Assembly: GCA_037367405.1 (NCBI GenBank)
Contig: JAZKJV010010614.1
Coordinates: forward strand, 411,294 to 475,293
Direction: 5' to 3'
Length of the DNA stretch: 64,000 nt
Origin: Ottelia alismoides
Taxonomy: Eukaryota > Streptophyta > Magnoliopsida > Alismatales > Hydrocharitaceae
Shown here: positions 11,300 to 24,479 of the stretch, one piece after another
Numbering within the stretch: the stretch's first letter is position 1
Layout of the letters: the number at the start of each line of letters is the position of its first letter
Notes under the pieces: generated by a model
What the model saw: the letters and a program-made list of their open reading frames with translations, nothing else
The model's database searches: none
Told to the model about the DNA's origin: nothing
Translations under genes and position numbers: made by a program

Positions 11300-13790
11300 T
11301 TTTTTATTTCAGATCGGGGAATGATATTTTCAATAACATTTATTGCATAATGGTTCGTCGTGGGCTCGCATGTCCAACATATATACCATGGCCATATTGA
11401 ATACCATACATCTGGGAGGACACAAATGACTTCGAACATGCGATATTAAATAAATATCTCTGATTTGAGAAAGAGATGGCAATCTTCCTCTGTAGACTAA
11501 TTTCCAACCGACTTCTTGATCCAGGTCCTCCACATCAGAATACAGATTCAAAAGTGTTGAAATAATCAAGCCAAAGAGTTGTCTTAATGAGGTCAAGATA
11601 AGCAAAGACTTGAAGTGTAACTTTCATGATTAGGCACACATCTTTTATCTTAAGATATATACGCAACTATATGCATGAATATGCACATTTGATAGACCAA
11701 TAAGTTGGTGACCTAGCCAAGTCCATATACTGGCGAGTTGGTGTGCATATTAAGACATATGAGATGTATGATCTCTTAAATGAATCATATATGTTCATAA
11801 TTGATAAACTGAGAGACAAAGCTCACTCATGAGATAATTTGGAGTCAAAATGAATTCCATGCATGGTCATCTTGTTTATGAAATAAGATACGAATTCGAG
11901 ATTTTAATATGTGCTTTTTAAAAGTATATGACTAATATTATCGCCCAAATATAAAATGAGAAATCTATTGATTTATTCTGAAGAAGACAATCAAACTAGG
12001 GTTTGAATATCGGATATACCCAAGTTTTTCTAGTGTGAAGGATGAATATTGAGAATATTTAGGGTTAACTATATCATAATAGATCATCTACCATGAGACT
12101 TCCATTCCGAGGAAGTAATGAAATGGTATGGATTTTAGTGCCTCCATTTAGATTGATGATTTGAGAATTAATTATTTAAATCTCAATGGTTTGAATCTAA
12201 TTTCCAATTCTAATTTCAATGTCCAAATGTTGGAAACATACGTGGTTATGGAAATGAAAAATATATAAGCTCCTTGAGGTCATTTCTAAGCTCCAAATGG
12301 TTTCGACATTAATTAGAATGGTCAAGGAAGTTGGGTTCAACTCACTGATACCTCCTCGATCTCACATAGAATGGCTCGTGTTTCGTTAATCTCATTTAGA
12401 GTGCGAAGTGCTCCACTCGAGCACAAATGATAAGAGTATATCAGTTTCAAGCTAAAAATGGTATAAACACTTAAATTGGATTGATATCCATATTTCAAGT
12501 TAGTATACATGGATATTATGATCTCCTAGACATTATCTCCAATTATCTGCATGTGTATCTCATGAGTCCTAATTGTATTAGGACTCATACATAAAGATGT
12601 CAATGTTGTAATAATTGTTATTATTACATTTTTTCATAAGGACATTTTTATGTTTGATTCACAAAATATATTTCATAAATTAATGTAAATATTGATTCAT
12701 AATAATTATATTTATATGAATATGACTCATGTAAATAATATATGTATCAATATGATTTGCATAATAGTTCCAAGGCATGAGATTATGTGTGAATTTGATT
12801 CACAATAATTTCATAGATGTAAATTAGATTTACATTTTTGTGCTTGTGAATATGATTCATAAGCTATAGGTATTATTTCCATAATTTCTCCAATAATGAT
12901 AATGTGATTATCAGTATAATTGAATGATAAATAAAAGGAAACAACCATGACTATATTTAGTTAAGATGGGGCGTGTACAATGGTTGTACACATCGCGCCA
13001 TTATATTGAGTCCTATTAAGACTAAGTCTCTTAACATTGTTGCATTATTTATTGATTAATCAATTAATAAAGTAGCAACAATCTTATTCCGTATATGGAA
13101 TTTATTGAGCATGTGTACTGACACATGGTGCCACTATAAAGAGTCCTTGAATTGAACTCTTTGTTGATTTATTGCTTGATTTATTACTTAAATTAATTGG
13201 CGATAAATAAGGAATTATTGAACAAGTACTTGGTATTAAGCTCTTGATCAACAATCCAAAGGCCATCATTACACACACTTACTCGAAGAGAAGACTTTTC
13301 ATAGATGTGTACAATGTGTATAAAAGGAGAGTAAGACTCTTTATTAACTTGAGTTTTGGAGAGCCAAGTCCCTTAAAAATTTCGTATCTTAGAGGAAGAG
13401 AAGAGTCTTGAGTGTATACAACTCATACACACCACTTCTTGAAGCCTTGTTCGTGGAGATGGCGTCCAAGTTTGTGGAAAGCAACGTGGCTCATCTCCCC
13501 GTACACGAGAGAGGCACTATAGATTAGACTTGATCCGGGGGGGTTTCTTGCTTCAGAGACCCACACTTCCATAGGTAACCTTGATCTCATCTTAATATTC
13601 ATTAGAATATTAGAAACCTTGTTAGGAAAATAGTTTCCCTAATTTAATGGTTTTGCGAAGTAGAAATCGTTGTGCTGAAACTTATTGTTCATACGATGAA
13701 CATACAATGCTTTATGCAAGTAGTTTGCTAATTTCCCATGTTTTCATGATGCAAAGTTCATAATAGTTTATTTTCTTTCTTCATATATTG
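11300..13790 (+). mobile_element. LTR G2 (about 2.5 kb), plus orientation
   Basis: This segment is similar to the reverse complement of G1 along most of its length, but diverged (I estimate 60-70 percent in the better parts). A TATAAAAG motif at about 13321 precedes an inferred 5' UTR. The right end is placed opposite the G1 end; the text GGTATTACAACC just after it could be a decayed PBS or the LTR start of another element. No coding frame is seen. Confidence 0.5.
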
Positions 13791-14902
13791 AGGTATTACA
13801 ACCTCCCCCACTTACGCGACGTCCTCATTATGACATGGCCTATCACTTATTCTTAGTGATAGTGGCAGCTGCACGCTCCAGGCTTTGGTCCCTTGGGGTA
13901 GCCCTTTCCAATAACATAGGGAACCTACACTGACACCATTTGTAATGTCCTGGCCTTAGGTCCTCAAATCATTATCCGTAAAACTAGCCCTGGCAACTTA
14001 TTGGGTTAATGCTTAATTGGGCCCAATGACAACCATCCAAAATACTTATGTACAAGTTGTCAAGTAGTAATCCCCCTACTTTAATTTTTTTAAACTCCTT
14101 TCACACTCACACTCCTTTAAGTGTACAAATTGTCTATGACTTTGACCTTTATATTATGCACTAGAGACTTTGTAGTTTACATTGATGCAGCACGCGTAAG
14201 GCTTCAAGGTATCAGTATGAAGAATGAAAAAGAAATAATTGCTTTTGACTTTTGTCAATTGAATTCTCTAGAGAAAAAAACTACTCTACACATGATTTAC
14301 CGATAGATGTGGTGGTTGTCCTCTAATAATTTGAGGATATTACCTAAATAGTGAATATTTTTTAGCACCCTAGCGATCGTGAGATCTTGTAATATATTTG
14401 ATTCTGGAGGGAACTTAATAAGACAAGTACATTAGTTAAAATCCTAAATGATCATGCCTTCTCCATTGACGATGTTCTTGGAAAGATGGATGTTGTAGTA
14501 GATATATTAAGCTAGATGTATGGAGGCATATTGAGCATTAGACTCATGAAAAAAAATATTTTATCTATTTCAGATAACAGATAAAGTTTGACAGAGTATT
14601 CACATTCAAGCTAAAGATTTATTGAGAAATACATCGTGATATGAATTATTGCATGGAGTTAGGCGGATATCTATATGCTCATTGTAACCAATCTCATGTT
14701 ATTCCGTTGCTTAGTTTCTTTTGCAAGTATACCCATGCTGGTGTGTAATAGCAAAACTTTTTGTTGGAATGAATTTTATGGATCCATTTGAAAATATTTC
14801 TTCCATCGATTACCATGCAATTTAGGGTGCAACATGTTCCGTTACAAAGATTCAATTCATGCATATTGATGAGCATGTTTACAATTTTCGATATGCATGG
14901 AC
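13791..14902 (-). other. Remnant of a minus-strand LTR element and unassigned sequence
   Basis: On the minus strand GTGGGGGAGG (13801-13811) is followed by TGTAATACC (ending at 13791), like a polypurine tract and LTR start. At 13924-13938 the minus strand reads TGGTGTCAGTGTAGG, like a decayed tRNA-iMet PBS. It is preceded by GGACATTACA (13941-13950), which could be an LTR end. Only about 130 bases lie between, so the element has lost its body or was a miniature form. The stretch 14050-14902 shows nothing I can name. Confidence 0.35.
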
Positions 14903-17900
14903 TAATTAATCTCCATTTCATCACCTTTATTCTTTCATTTTTGCCTTTAATCCCTAGCCAAATGCATGTAAATAATATTATTTTGCATGAATTAATCTTC
15001 ATTATTTATTATATAAATATTGTATTTAAAGCCAAAATAAAAAATAAACAAAAGAAAAGGAAAAAGAAATAAAAATCCAAAGGTATTTTATGACCCCAAA
15101 CCCTAAGACCTAGGCATCATGATGACTGGGTCGACAAGGGGGGTGATAACGGTCAAAAACACCATAAAAACCCTCATTTCTATTCTTCAAAAATTCATTT
15201 TTGGGACCCATTTTATTCTTTATTATTTATACATCAAATAAATAAACTTTGTACATGAAATTGTAGATAAAATATATAGAAAAATACAAAATTGATTTCA
15301 CCTAAAAATAATACATATTGTGCATTCTATACTCAGAATAAAAATCCAAAATCCAAACTTCCAAACACATATCTTCTTCTTAGGAACTCAAAATGCACCA
15401 AAATCACATTTAATTGTATATAACTTTTAATAAGCAATTTAATGAAGGTGTTTCATTTAATTTGAAGTTAAGATGCAAAAGTTAGGTTTTGGACCCCTAT
15501 TATGCAATATATTCATTTTTATTTATTCTTTGTATTTTTATAATTTTGTAAATATTATTTATAGTGTATGTACATAAATAGAATAAAATAAACCCATTAA
15601 AAATAAACTAGAATAAATAAGTCTTTAAAATATCTAGATGAACTACCTATATTTATATCTATATAAAAAGTACTTATATTTATTTAAGTATGCAAATAAC
15701 TTTAGAAAAATAAATAAAAAATATATTTGAGTGTATCTAAATAAGTTACAGATACATAAATTATGTGTATAAAATAATAAAATTACAAAATAAAAATAAA
15801 ATATATAATATATATGTATATATACCTATGATTTACTTGTAAATATTAACTTTTAATAAAAAGATTCATAAAAATAAATAAAAAAATTGGATAAAATACT
15901 ACATTAAATTACAAGTACTTTTCACGTTTTAGTAAAAAATAATTGATTCAGTTGTCATTTTTAATTGTTTTCCCATCCTTTTTCTCTGGGGAATTTACTG
16001 GTTGGTCCACATGGAGCAACCAGAAGACTCCTTGTGTTGACCTAGGTCAACATCCCCACTCTCTCTTCCACGAGATGTGATTTTGTCAGAACCCTAGTTC
16101 TTCACCCAATTTTCCGGTCATGCTAATCATTGCCTGCCATGGCATGCATAGCGATCTGATGGAACCTACATGATTCACGCCTTGGCCTAAGATCCCATCG
16201 ATTGTCATCGGCCCTTGCAGCATCCTCGATCAAAGTTCATCTCTTTTGCTGCCTATAAAAGAGAACCTTCATCAACCTTCTTGAGTTTGATCCCTCTTTT
16301 TTTTAGCTTTAGCCCTTCAGATCTGAACCTGGAGCTTCATCGTGTTGACACCTTGGCGATTGCTACCGATCTGTAGTGAGGAGTGTGCAGGAGGAGGTGC
16401 ATCCATCCATCGCTATATCTCCACCTGGTGGTTCTATCTCCTGGTGTTCCAACTAGTTGAGTCCCCCATCTTCCATTTTCAGGTAAAGTTCTTATCTTAG
16501 ATTTCAATTCCGTCATTAGTTTTAGTTTTAGTTCCGTCCTTAGTTTTAGGTTTAGTCAATCAGTTTAGGGTGAAATTCAATTTTAGCATTAGCGTGGAGC
16601 TCGAGCTCCAAGTTTATTACATCAAGCTTTCGACTGTGATTCGACCCACTAATACCTCCATTTTGATTCCCTTCCATTTCTCTACAAGAATCACATGTTT
16701 CACCCTTTAATCCCGCACAGATTCGAGGTGTCTGAGCTCCATCTATCGTAGCTCGCTGGAGCTCTATCACTGCCCCATTTCACGAGGTTTTGCACCTCTA
16801 TTTTTGGATCGAAACTTTCGTCGTGAGTCGGTCCACCTTTTTGTGTAGGTCCGCATTACAAACCATGCACCTGGAGACATTTTTTTAGCTCGAACTTGGC
16901 TTCAATAAGGAGAGACCCCATATCCCCATTGCTGAGATCTAGAAGCTCATGGGACCCACCAACAGATCGGAAGGACACCAATGAGCTGTTGGACCCACCG
17001 GAGGAGAGGATCGAGGCCTGACGAAGGAGTATTTCATGATCCAAGAGAAGACGGAGGAATGTTCTTCCCCATTCTTTTACTTCCCAGATATCGTTGGATC
17101 AAAGCCACAACCCAGATCTAATCCGGGACGTCCAATTTAATCGAAGAGATGTGCGCCTCCAGCCGTCCGATTCAACTTAAGGGAGCCCATGTGGGTCGCT
17201 CTCTGCCATTCATTCCCGTTGATATTGGGTATATTTCACTTGGGCCCTCTCGGGTTTTTATATTAAGTTTCAAATTAAATATTAGTTATGTAGCATATTT
17301 TTTAATAGGATAAATTGCATGTGAACCCTTGTATTATCTTTTATTTGCAAAATAATCCCTACTAGGAACGTTCTTAGGCACGCTATTTGTGTAAAAACTA
17401 TAAGTGACCCTCTGAGCTCTTTTGATGTTGCATTTGGGTCCAGTCTAGCTCAGCTCATGTGTCGTCCCACGTGAGTTGGGAATTTTGTTCTTTTATCCCT
17501 ATGGTTTTCGTATTGGCATTTAGTATTTAAAATTCGAATATCAGTACAAACTTTTGGTTATTTTGCATTGTGCCACTCTACCTTTTATTTTAATTACAAA
17601 TCTACCCGTACCAGTTCAAGCAATTTTTGTACTTATCTTTTATTTTACAAAAACATCATTCGTGCCCCAAAAATCATAAATAATAGGATTATGTGTCTGC
17701 TTGCTTGATTATTCACGTTATAATTTTCATTCTACATTTTTGGCATTTTTCCTATTTTTTAAAATCAAATTAGCATGGTTTAATCAATGTTAGCTTTGAA
17801 AAATCCAAAAAATATAAAACTATATTTAAAAATTCCAAAAAATATTATCTGTTCATTATTATATTTTACACATCGAGACCAAAAATCCCTAAAAATAAAA

Positions 17901-18694
17901 AATAAAATCACTGAAATAAAAAGCTCAAAATCCTTATAAAAATCATTTAAAAATCCAAAAATATTTATTTTGATTTTTGAATTTATCTAATATATTTATT
18001 ATATATTAACAATAGTTTGGAAAATTTTGACTCTCTTTGGTATTTTTAAATTCCAAAACAACTCGACATGTCTAATTAGTTACTATTTTTTATTATTTCT
18101 AAATTTAAAAATACGTAAATATTAGCAAAATTTCTTGAAAATCATAAAAACATTAGAAAAATATAAAAAAATAGAAAAATATTTTTCTGCAAGATTTGGT
18201 TATTTTTAGTTATATTTATAATTGTATTACCCTATATTCTATATAGCCATTTATATCTAAATTATATATTAAAAAGAAAAAGAAATTAAAAATCAGAAAA
18301 TGAAAATAAAAAAATATAGAATTAAAATTTTAAAAAGGGATATATAATATAAATAATAATAATAAAATTGCTATTTTATTTAAGTAAATCTCACACACCT
18401 TGATTGATGTTGTGCATACATATACATACGTGCATATTGTTTATTTATAAATAATATATCTTGCTACCAAGTTTTGTTTCCTATGTTCAACCCCTACTTT
18501 GCTTGTCATTGTACACTTGTTTGTATGGAATAATAAATTTTGATTCACATGCGTATTCTTGATTGCTAAATTTCTCTATTGTGTGGGTTGATTGTTGAAA
18601 TTGGCTTGGGATTTGAGTGAGAAGTCATCTCAGCAACATCACTCCCACTTTTATGGAGCGAGTGACTCTCTCATCTTAACTTAGGCCACTTCCA
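14903..18694 (+). mobile_element. 5' LTR of element D (about 3.8 kb)
   Basis: The start reads TAATTAATCTCCATTTCATC, two changes from the C LTR start, so the TG terminus and the left arm of the terminal palindrome have decayed. The end at 18694 (TTCCA) is two bases before the PBS. It holds the conserved TACATGAAATTGTAGATAA text near 15252, promoter palindromes near 16000, a TATA box at 16254, a decayed G-box dyad near 17452 and AT-rich text to about 18380. Confidence 0.75.
15998..16260 (+). promoter_or_regulatory. LTR promoter of D: two palindromes and TATA box
   Basis: A near-palindrome centred on CACATG lies at 15998-16023 (decayed form of the CACGTG palindrome in B). TGTTGACCTAGGTCAACA at 16035-16052 is a perfect 18-base palindrome holding two W-box cores. 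TATAAAA at 16254-16260 follows about 200 bases later. W-boxes bind WRKY factors and CACGTG binds bZIP/bHLH factors in plants; use here is inferred. Confidence 0.6.
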
Positions 18695-18696
18695 AA

Positions 18697-18720
18697 TGAC
18701 ATTGTTGTTGGGGAACAACG
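18697..18720 (+). promoter_or_regulatory. Decayed tRNA-Asp-type PBS of D
   Basis: TGACATTGTTGTTGGGGAAC at 18697 aligns to TGGCGCC-ATTGCCGGGGAGC with several transitions and small losses. It lies two bases after the LTR end. B has the less decayed form at 61197-61214. Confidence 0.65.
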
Positions 18721-20542
18721 TGTTGTAGCATTTTGTGTTGTATACATATTGCTCATTGTTTATCTTTTTATTTTTGCTTATTATTCTTGATAATTATTTT
18801 AACTGTTCTATTCAAATTCTTCTTTTAACTTTCTTGCGAGGGATCGTGTGGCAATGATCGCTTCTAAGGAGGTGGATGCACCCGAGCGACGCTTGGATTG
18901 GCTTTTTCTACATAGGCCAATTGGAGAGAGCAAGAGGAATACAAGGAGAGAAGGAGAGGAGAAACTTGTCACTTGGATTTTTTGTTGATTTTTGTGAGAG
19001 AGTGTCATTTTACTTCTATATACTATTTGTAATAACATGGATACTACTCTACACAACGAGGTCCATTGCTCAGTTGTCTATTTGCTTGGAGGCCTCGTCG
19101 TGGATTTTTGTGTTTTTTACCTTTATTTTATTTATTTCTTGTGTTTTGAGCTTTCCTCCTTTATTTTCATTTGTTTTATGTGATTGGAGCCTCTAGATCT
19201 AGGCTTGCTTGCATCGGTAGCTACGTCCAAACACCTAATAAAAGCATGTATCTATAGTGATATACGTTGGACTTAGTCAAATAATTAATAGCAAATTTCT
19301 TGAATTTGAAACCATGTTCCATGAGGGACACCATACAACGCTTGCAAGATCCGTTATGACAGGCGCCGAGGAGTCCCCAAGATCGGACACTTAGGATCCA
19401 TTTTTGAGTTATTTGCACTTTTTTCTTCTCGGTAATAGAAAGTATTGTTTAGGACGATCTCATCACTTGCATACCATCATATAGTGTAAATATTTCAATT
19501 CTGCTTTGCATCCCGTATGGAGAGTGCTGGAAAGCATTGCATGTCTTCTTACTTTGCAGGCATCATTTGATACGAGAGTGACATTTCCACTTTCATATCT
19601 GCTTGCATTGCTTTTCTGTTCTCTCTCCCCTATTTTACATAACATCTAGGAAAAAATGAAAATACAAAAAAATCGTTAGGCAGATTGCTTTGAAAATATA
19701 CAAAAAGTGAAAACAAAAAAAATCTAAAACTAGGGGACTACTAAATAAATTTTGACCTAATTAAAATCGGTACTCATTTTGGGTTCATAAAGCCCTCATT
19801 GCTTTCTGGTACACTCCATACTGAGCGAGGCGCGACACCTAGGGATAGAGCCCAAATCTTAATCTGTGGCTCTTTGATTATCACTTGTGACGGTGAAGTA
19901 TTGATGCTTCTATCGTACATGACCGAGTAGGGCCTTGTCTTTGACGATGTTCTCTCCTTGTGTGGAATATCGACATGGTCTAAAGTACCGAGCTTTGTCC
20001 ATACCTTCATGAGTGTGTCTCTCTCATCGATTTCTGTTCGAGTACCTCGCTTGTGAGGGTAGTGATTTCGTCTTTTGGCTTCCTTTCTACATTTTTTGGC
20101 TGAGTAGCTCCCTAGGCACGAGATCAAAGACCTTTCAGTGCACATATCACATGTTACAAAGGAGGTGGAAGAAGTAAAAGGTGCTTGCTTGGCAGTCAAC
20201 GCTCCTATAGGGTTAGCGTACTTAAGGACTTATTATAAGATTTGCCTGCAATACAACCATAAAATTGAAAAGATAAAATTAGCCGAACTCTTACGGCTTC
20301 ACTTGGGTTGTGTTGGTGAATTCAAAACTTTCTTGGTGTTTGTGTGATTAGAATTAAGGTCCAAAAATCAAAGCCATGTACACTTGTGCATATTTTTCCT
20401 ACATATTTCTCTTGTTTTATTCTCATTTGAACCTACTAGCTTTTGAGACATTCTACTGTTTTGCACTCCTTTTGTTTCTCATTGACCTCCGTATCATTCC
20501 TCCATTATTGATCTATTTGATCTATGAGACGGCGACTCATGG
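18721..20542 (+). other. Leader of element D
   Basis: There is no convincing frame before gag. The stretch 19440-19660 resembles the leaders of B (60470-60600, minus) and E (31060-31200). The text at 19780-20300 echoes 31380-31700 of E. Conservation in elements with and without pol suggests packaging or dimerisation signals, by analogy with other LTR elements. The 141-residue reverse-strand frame here is an artefact. Confidence 0.5.
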
Positions 20543-23053
20543 ATGGATTGGTCGAGACTCGGCAGACGCTCACATCGATTCCATGTACTCACCTTCTCCA
20601 ATAGTTCAGGGCAATTCTTGAGAATACAGTTCGAACTCCGCGAACTACTCTCCAACCTCCCCATCTTCTCAATAAATCAGTATCACTCTTGTCCCAAAAT
20701 CTACCCATTTTGGATGGAAATTGATTTCATTCCTTATACCTCTCCATCCTTAATTAAGTTCTGTGTTGACCTTAACATAGATCGATTTGTTTCAATCGGT
20801 GCTTCTATACAGACTGATTGGGGCATCATTCCTTGTGCATATATAAAGCTCAATCTGGAGCCACAGATTGTGTCTGATTCAGAGTCCGATCCAGAGAAAG
20901 AAATGGCTCCAACTGGGAAGGGAAAGGGACCTCAGCACCCACCACAGCCACAGCCATGCCCTCAGCAAGATCAGAATGCGGTGAATGCATAGCTTCTTGC
21001 CTCCATACAGTTGATTCATAAGCAACTCACTAACCAGGTGTTGTCCCAGGTCGCTTTCCAGGATATGCTTAATGACCTAAGAAGGGAAAGAGAGAATCGA
21101 TGTGGAGGAAGAGAAGAAGAAGGGATAGGAGGTGGACCCCTTGGAGGAGGAGATGCAGGGCCAGGAGGAGGGCAGACCAAGCCGACTCTCCAAGATACTT
21201 ACAACCCCGGTCCTGGACAAGTCACCGAATGGATACAGATACATTCCATTCATGGTCATTTTGATTTAAAGCCTCAACTCTTGGAGCTCCTTCCTACATT
21301 CTGTGGGAATTCAAATGAAGAACCATACATCACCTTCAACAATTTGGGTGCATCTGTGGAACGACACACTATCCTAACATACCATTGGAGTGGTGAAGAT
21401 GACGACATTTCCATACATCCTGTAAGACAAAGCACTCCATTGGATTAATCATTTGGGGAAAGTCATCATGACTTGGGAAGAGTTGAAATTTGCCTTTCTG
21501 CACAAGTTCTACACTTTGGGGAGACTAAATTAGATGTGCACCTACATTGCTAACTTCTCCCAAGTAGCCCATGAATCCACTCATGAGGCTTGGGAGAGGT
21601 TCATCGAGTTGTAGGAGAAGGGTCCACATCACGACATTCTACAGACTAGTCTGGTCCAAGATTTCTTTGGTGGACTCATTGTTCAGAGCAAGAAGCTTGT
21701 GGATGTCACGTGTGGTGGCTCGCACTTCAATATAGAAGAGGATGTCATGTGGTAGATATTAAAAGAAAAGGCCGAAGGAGAGGCTGCTTTGTCGTCGTCT
21801 AGAGCATATCAGCGACAACCACACACCCAAAAAGAGCCAGTACATATGGCAACGTCACACCATCCGGACAAGGATGAAAGCTCCAATATGAGCATTATTC
21901 GGAGCCACCTATCCAAGGTGGATATAACTGAGAAGCAATCACATGACCTTGAGAAACTTGTTGTGATCGAACAAAGGATCCGGAACTTGGACAAGTTGGA
22001 TCAAATTACCAAGCAACTGGAGCTGGTGGTAAGTACAATCATCTCTTGCAATTCTGTGTCTGCATCGGTAGCAACTCTAGCTGAGACGAAGGAGCAAGCA
22101 TCGCCACAACCTCCTCACTAGAGTTCCCCTCAGCCAGCGGTTCAACACGTTTACAACATGCAAGCCCCAAAGCCTTCATCGCCTCAACAGTCACAACATC
22201 AACTGGTTGTATACCAGCCGGATCCCCATATTCTTCCTGACCAATACTCCCCATCCAACACCTCTCATTCAAGTGGTGAATGGTGTGTGGTCGAACAACA
22301 CGCAATTGACCTGTATTAGTGCACAATAGCATGTTCAACCTTCAAGAAACCATACATTCCCTTAATAGCAAGGAGGGAGATTTATCCAAGGTCAACATCA
22401 GCCTCACCACCAGCAGTCTCATCCATACAGCAAGGTTGGAGACAAAATCAGCATCAACAACTGTAGTATCGACCATATCGGCAAAACCAATAGTATGTGG
22501 TTGTCTCGTATCATCACTCTCCTCATAACCAACAATATCAGTTTCCTTCTCAGTATCCTTCACAGAAATCCTACCAGCCGCCTTAACACCACTCTCAGTC
22601 TCAGTATAGCCAGCACGCTAAACAATCAAAGCCCTCCGGTGAACTTCACCCTCGATTGCTTGGCTCATCTTGTTAAGAACCTCACAAAAATGAGTCAGAA
22701 GATCGATGACCTCACTACTGCTAAGACCCCATATCTGGCACAGGTGGAGGCAAACCCTAACAACTTCTGAAAGCGTGAGCAAGTAGTTTGTGATGTTCTT
22801 GCCAAACCCGCAGAGTCAGATGTGCATGATGCTTGTTTATCTAATGTTGTTACACTCTGAAGTAGTAGGACATTGCAACCATCTACAACAAGGAAGGGTA
22901 AAAATAAATCTTCCACAGGCAAGGCATCATCCTCTTCTACATCGTTCGGACCAGCGGCCAGGATGTGGTAGGAAGAAGAAGAAGGAGAAGCACCACCAAA
23001 AATACAAAAAAATTAAAAAAAAAACTCAAAAAACACCAAAAAGAGGGCAGTAG
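20543..23053 (+). pseudogene. gag: gag of element D, frameshifted
   Basis: This would encode the capsid polyprotein. The N-terminal part (20543-20995) ends in an acidic then Gly/Lys/Pro/Gln-rich stretch. The next frame (21011-21448) has a Gly/Glu-rich linker, then FDLKPQLLELLPTF and EEPY, matching the start of the Athila-type capsid (LLPKFHG...ENPY). Later pieces include IVQSKKLVDVTC (about 21680), a helical Gln/Lys/Leu-rich stretch (21789-22121) and a Lys-rich tail near 22970-23040. I see no CCHC zinc knuckle. At least four frame changes or stops divide it. The start is uncertain: 20543 is only the first ATG of the longest piece. Confidence 0.65.
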
Positions 23054-23329
23054 CATCTGAACACCAACTAGCCAACAATGGGTAGGACCACACCTGTAGT
23101 CGGTCTTGAGTCAGCTGATGGAGCCCCGCCTACTATTTTGGGATGCCCACCACGTTTGATGGATGAAGACACTTCTTTTTTTCATCCAGCATTACAACCA
23201 GATATGGTCATAGATTTTGTTGTAAATATGAACAATATTTCTGTTGATTTTATGTCTGTAAATATTCCTTTTCCAGAAGCTCTAGAAAAATAAAAAAATA
23301 AAAATTTAAAAACCACTTTCTCTGATCCT

Positions 23330-23930
23330 GATGATGTGCAAATAATTCAGAATCTTTGTTCTTGAGATTCCTTTACTACATGCCATTAAGTACATTCCAA
23401 ACATAAAGAAGGGACTCGGAGAGTCGTGTACTTCGAGGAGACAATTGCATTGTACCAGGCAGGGAAACGTGAAGCACATCCTTACATCAAAAACTGTCAA
23501 CGCAATCAGTAATCTCCCAAACAATAAGAAAGACAATGGATCCCTGCTCATCTGATGCACGATATTTGATCAAGAGTTCGATTGAACTCTTCTTGACAGT
23601 GGATCATCAATTAATTTGATGCCTACTTCACTACTAAAGGAATTTGGGTTAGGACCTCTTAAGTCAACTAGACTGATTTTGTAATTTGCGGACACTTCAG
23701 TTAAGCGACCTTGAGGAATTTTGGAAAATGTTGTCGTCACCATTTAGGGAATGCAGTTCATGTGGACTTCATCATATTGGATATGGACATCTCAACTCCT
23801 CTCCTGAACACCGTGATAGAACTTGGACATCCATTCCTCCAAACAGCCGAAGTAGTGGTGGATTAGGGTAATGGATAGATCACCTTCCGCTCAAACAGTG
23901 ACAAGATATCAATTCAGATGATCTAGGTCC
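23330..23930 (+). pseudogene. pol: Aspartic protease domain of element D
   Basis: This retropepsin would cut the gag-pol polyprotein. Upstream residues KYIPNIKKGLGESC fit the region that precedes the protease in Athila elements. The catalytic motif LLDSGSSINLMP (about 23594) is intact, including Asp-Ser-Gly. The C-terminal GHPFLQTAEVVVD matches the usual hydrophobic-hydrophobic-Gly end. Several in-frame stops and at least one frameshift occur, some of the type expected from C-to-T change at CGA or CAG codons. Confidence 0.75.
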
Positions 23931-23955
23931 CAAACCAAATGAATCTGCATCAGAT

Positions 23956-24357
23956 GTGAGTGAGCCGGTAGAACAGACAAAAGACTATGATTTTCTTACA
24001 GAAATTAGAGACATCAACTTGTTCATAGACGACATCGAAACGCACGAATTCCTCTCTGTAAGGGAAGGAGTGGATAGCATAGTCGACTTCCCTGTTGTCT
24101 TAGAAGATGAGATCTCTGCTGATCTGCCATATGAGTTTATTGATGGCCACCTGTCCGTAGTAGAAGTAGAAGAGATCATTGCAGAACTTTTAGAACAAGA
24201 TTCAGTCTTTGAATTTTTTTGTGCATCAATAGATTCAGAGCTTCTAGAGTCAAAGGTGGATAATATACATGTGCCGGATCTGACCACACCAATGCCATGC
24301 ACAGTTCATGAGGTTACCACCAAAAAGATACAAACACCACCAGAGCTCAAGTAGCTT
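23956..24357 (+). pseudogene. pol: Acidic linker between protease and RT of D
   Basis: This open stretch of about 130 residues is rich in Asp and Glu. It includes ETHEFLSVREGVDSIVD and SVFEFFCASIDSE. Athila/Tat pol proteins have a poorly conserved spacer here. It matters because element B, which lacks RT, has a similar stretch (ETREFLPVEEDSESMD near 58670) after its protease. No domain is recognised. Confidence 0.6.
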
Positions 24358-24479
24358 CTAGCAAACCTGAAATATGCCTTCCTTGCGGGAAAGCCGAATA
24401 TGTTTCCTGTAATTATCAACTCACAGTTGACTCAGGAATAAGAATCTCGTCTGCTTTAGGTTCTAGAAAGAAACCACAA

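Larger units (their letters stand above)
8808..13790. repeat. Head-to-head inverted repeat of two G-family LTRs
   Basis: G1 (minus) and G2 (plus) meet near 11295-11300 with their 5' ends together. Matched positions add up to about 22590-22612 across the whole span, so the arms are co-linear with few large gaps. A transcript through the centre would fold back on itself. Confidence 0.6.

Noticed and set aside
19774..20199. 141-residue minus-strand frame in the D leader
   Set aside because: It lies antisense to a leader that aligns with E, with no recognisable domain and no matching frame in E.
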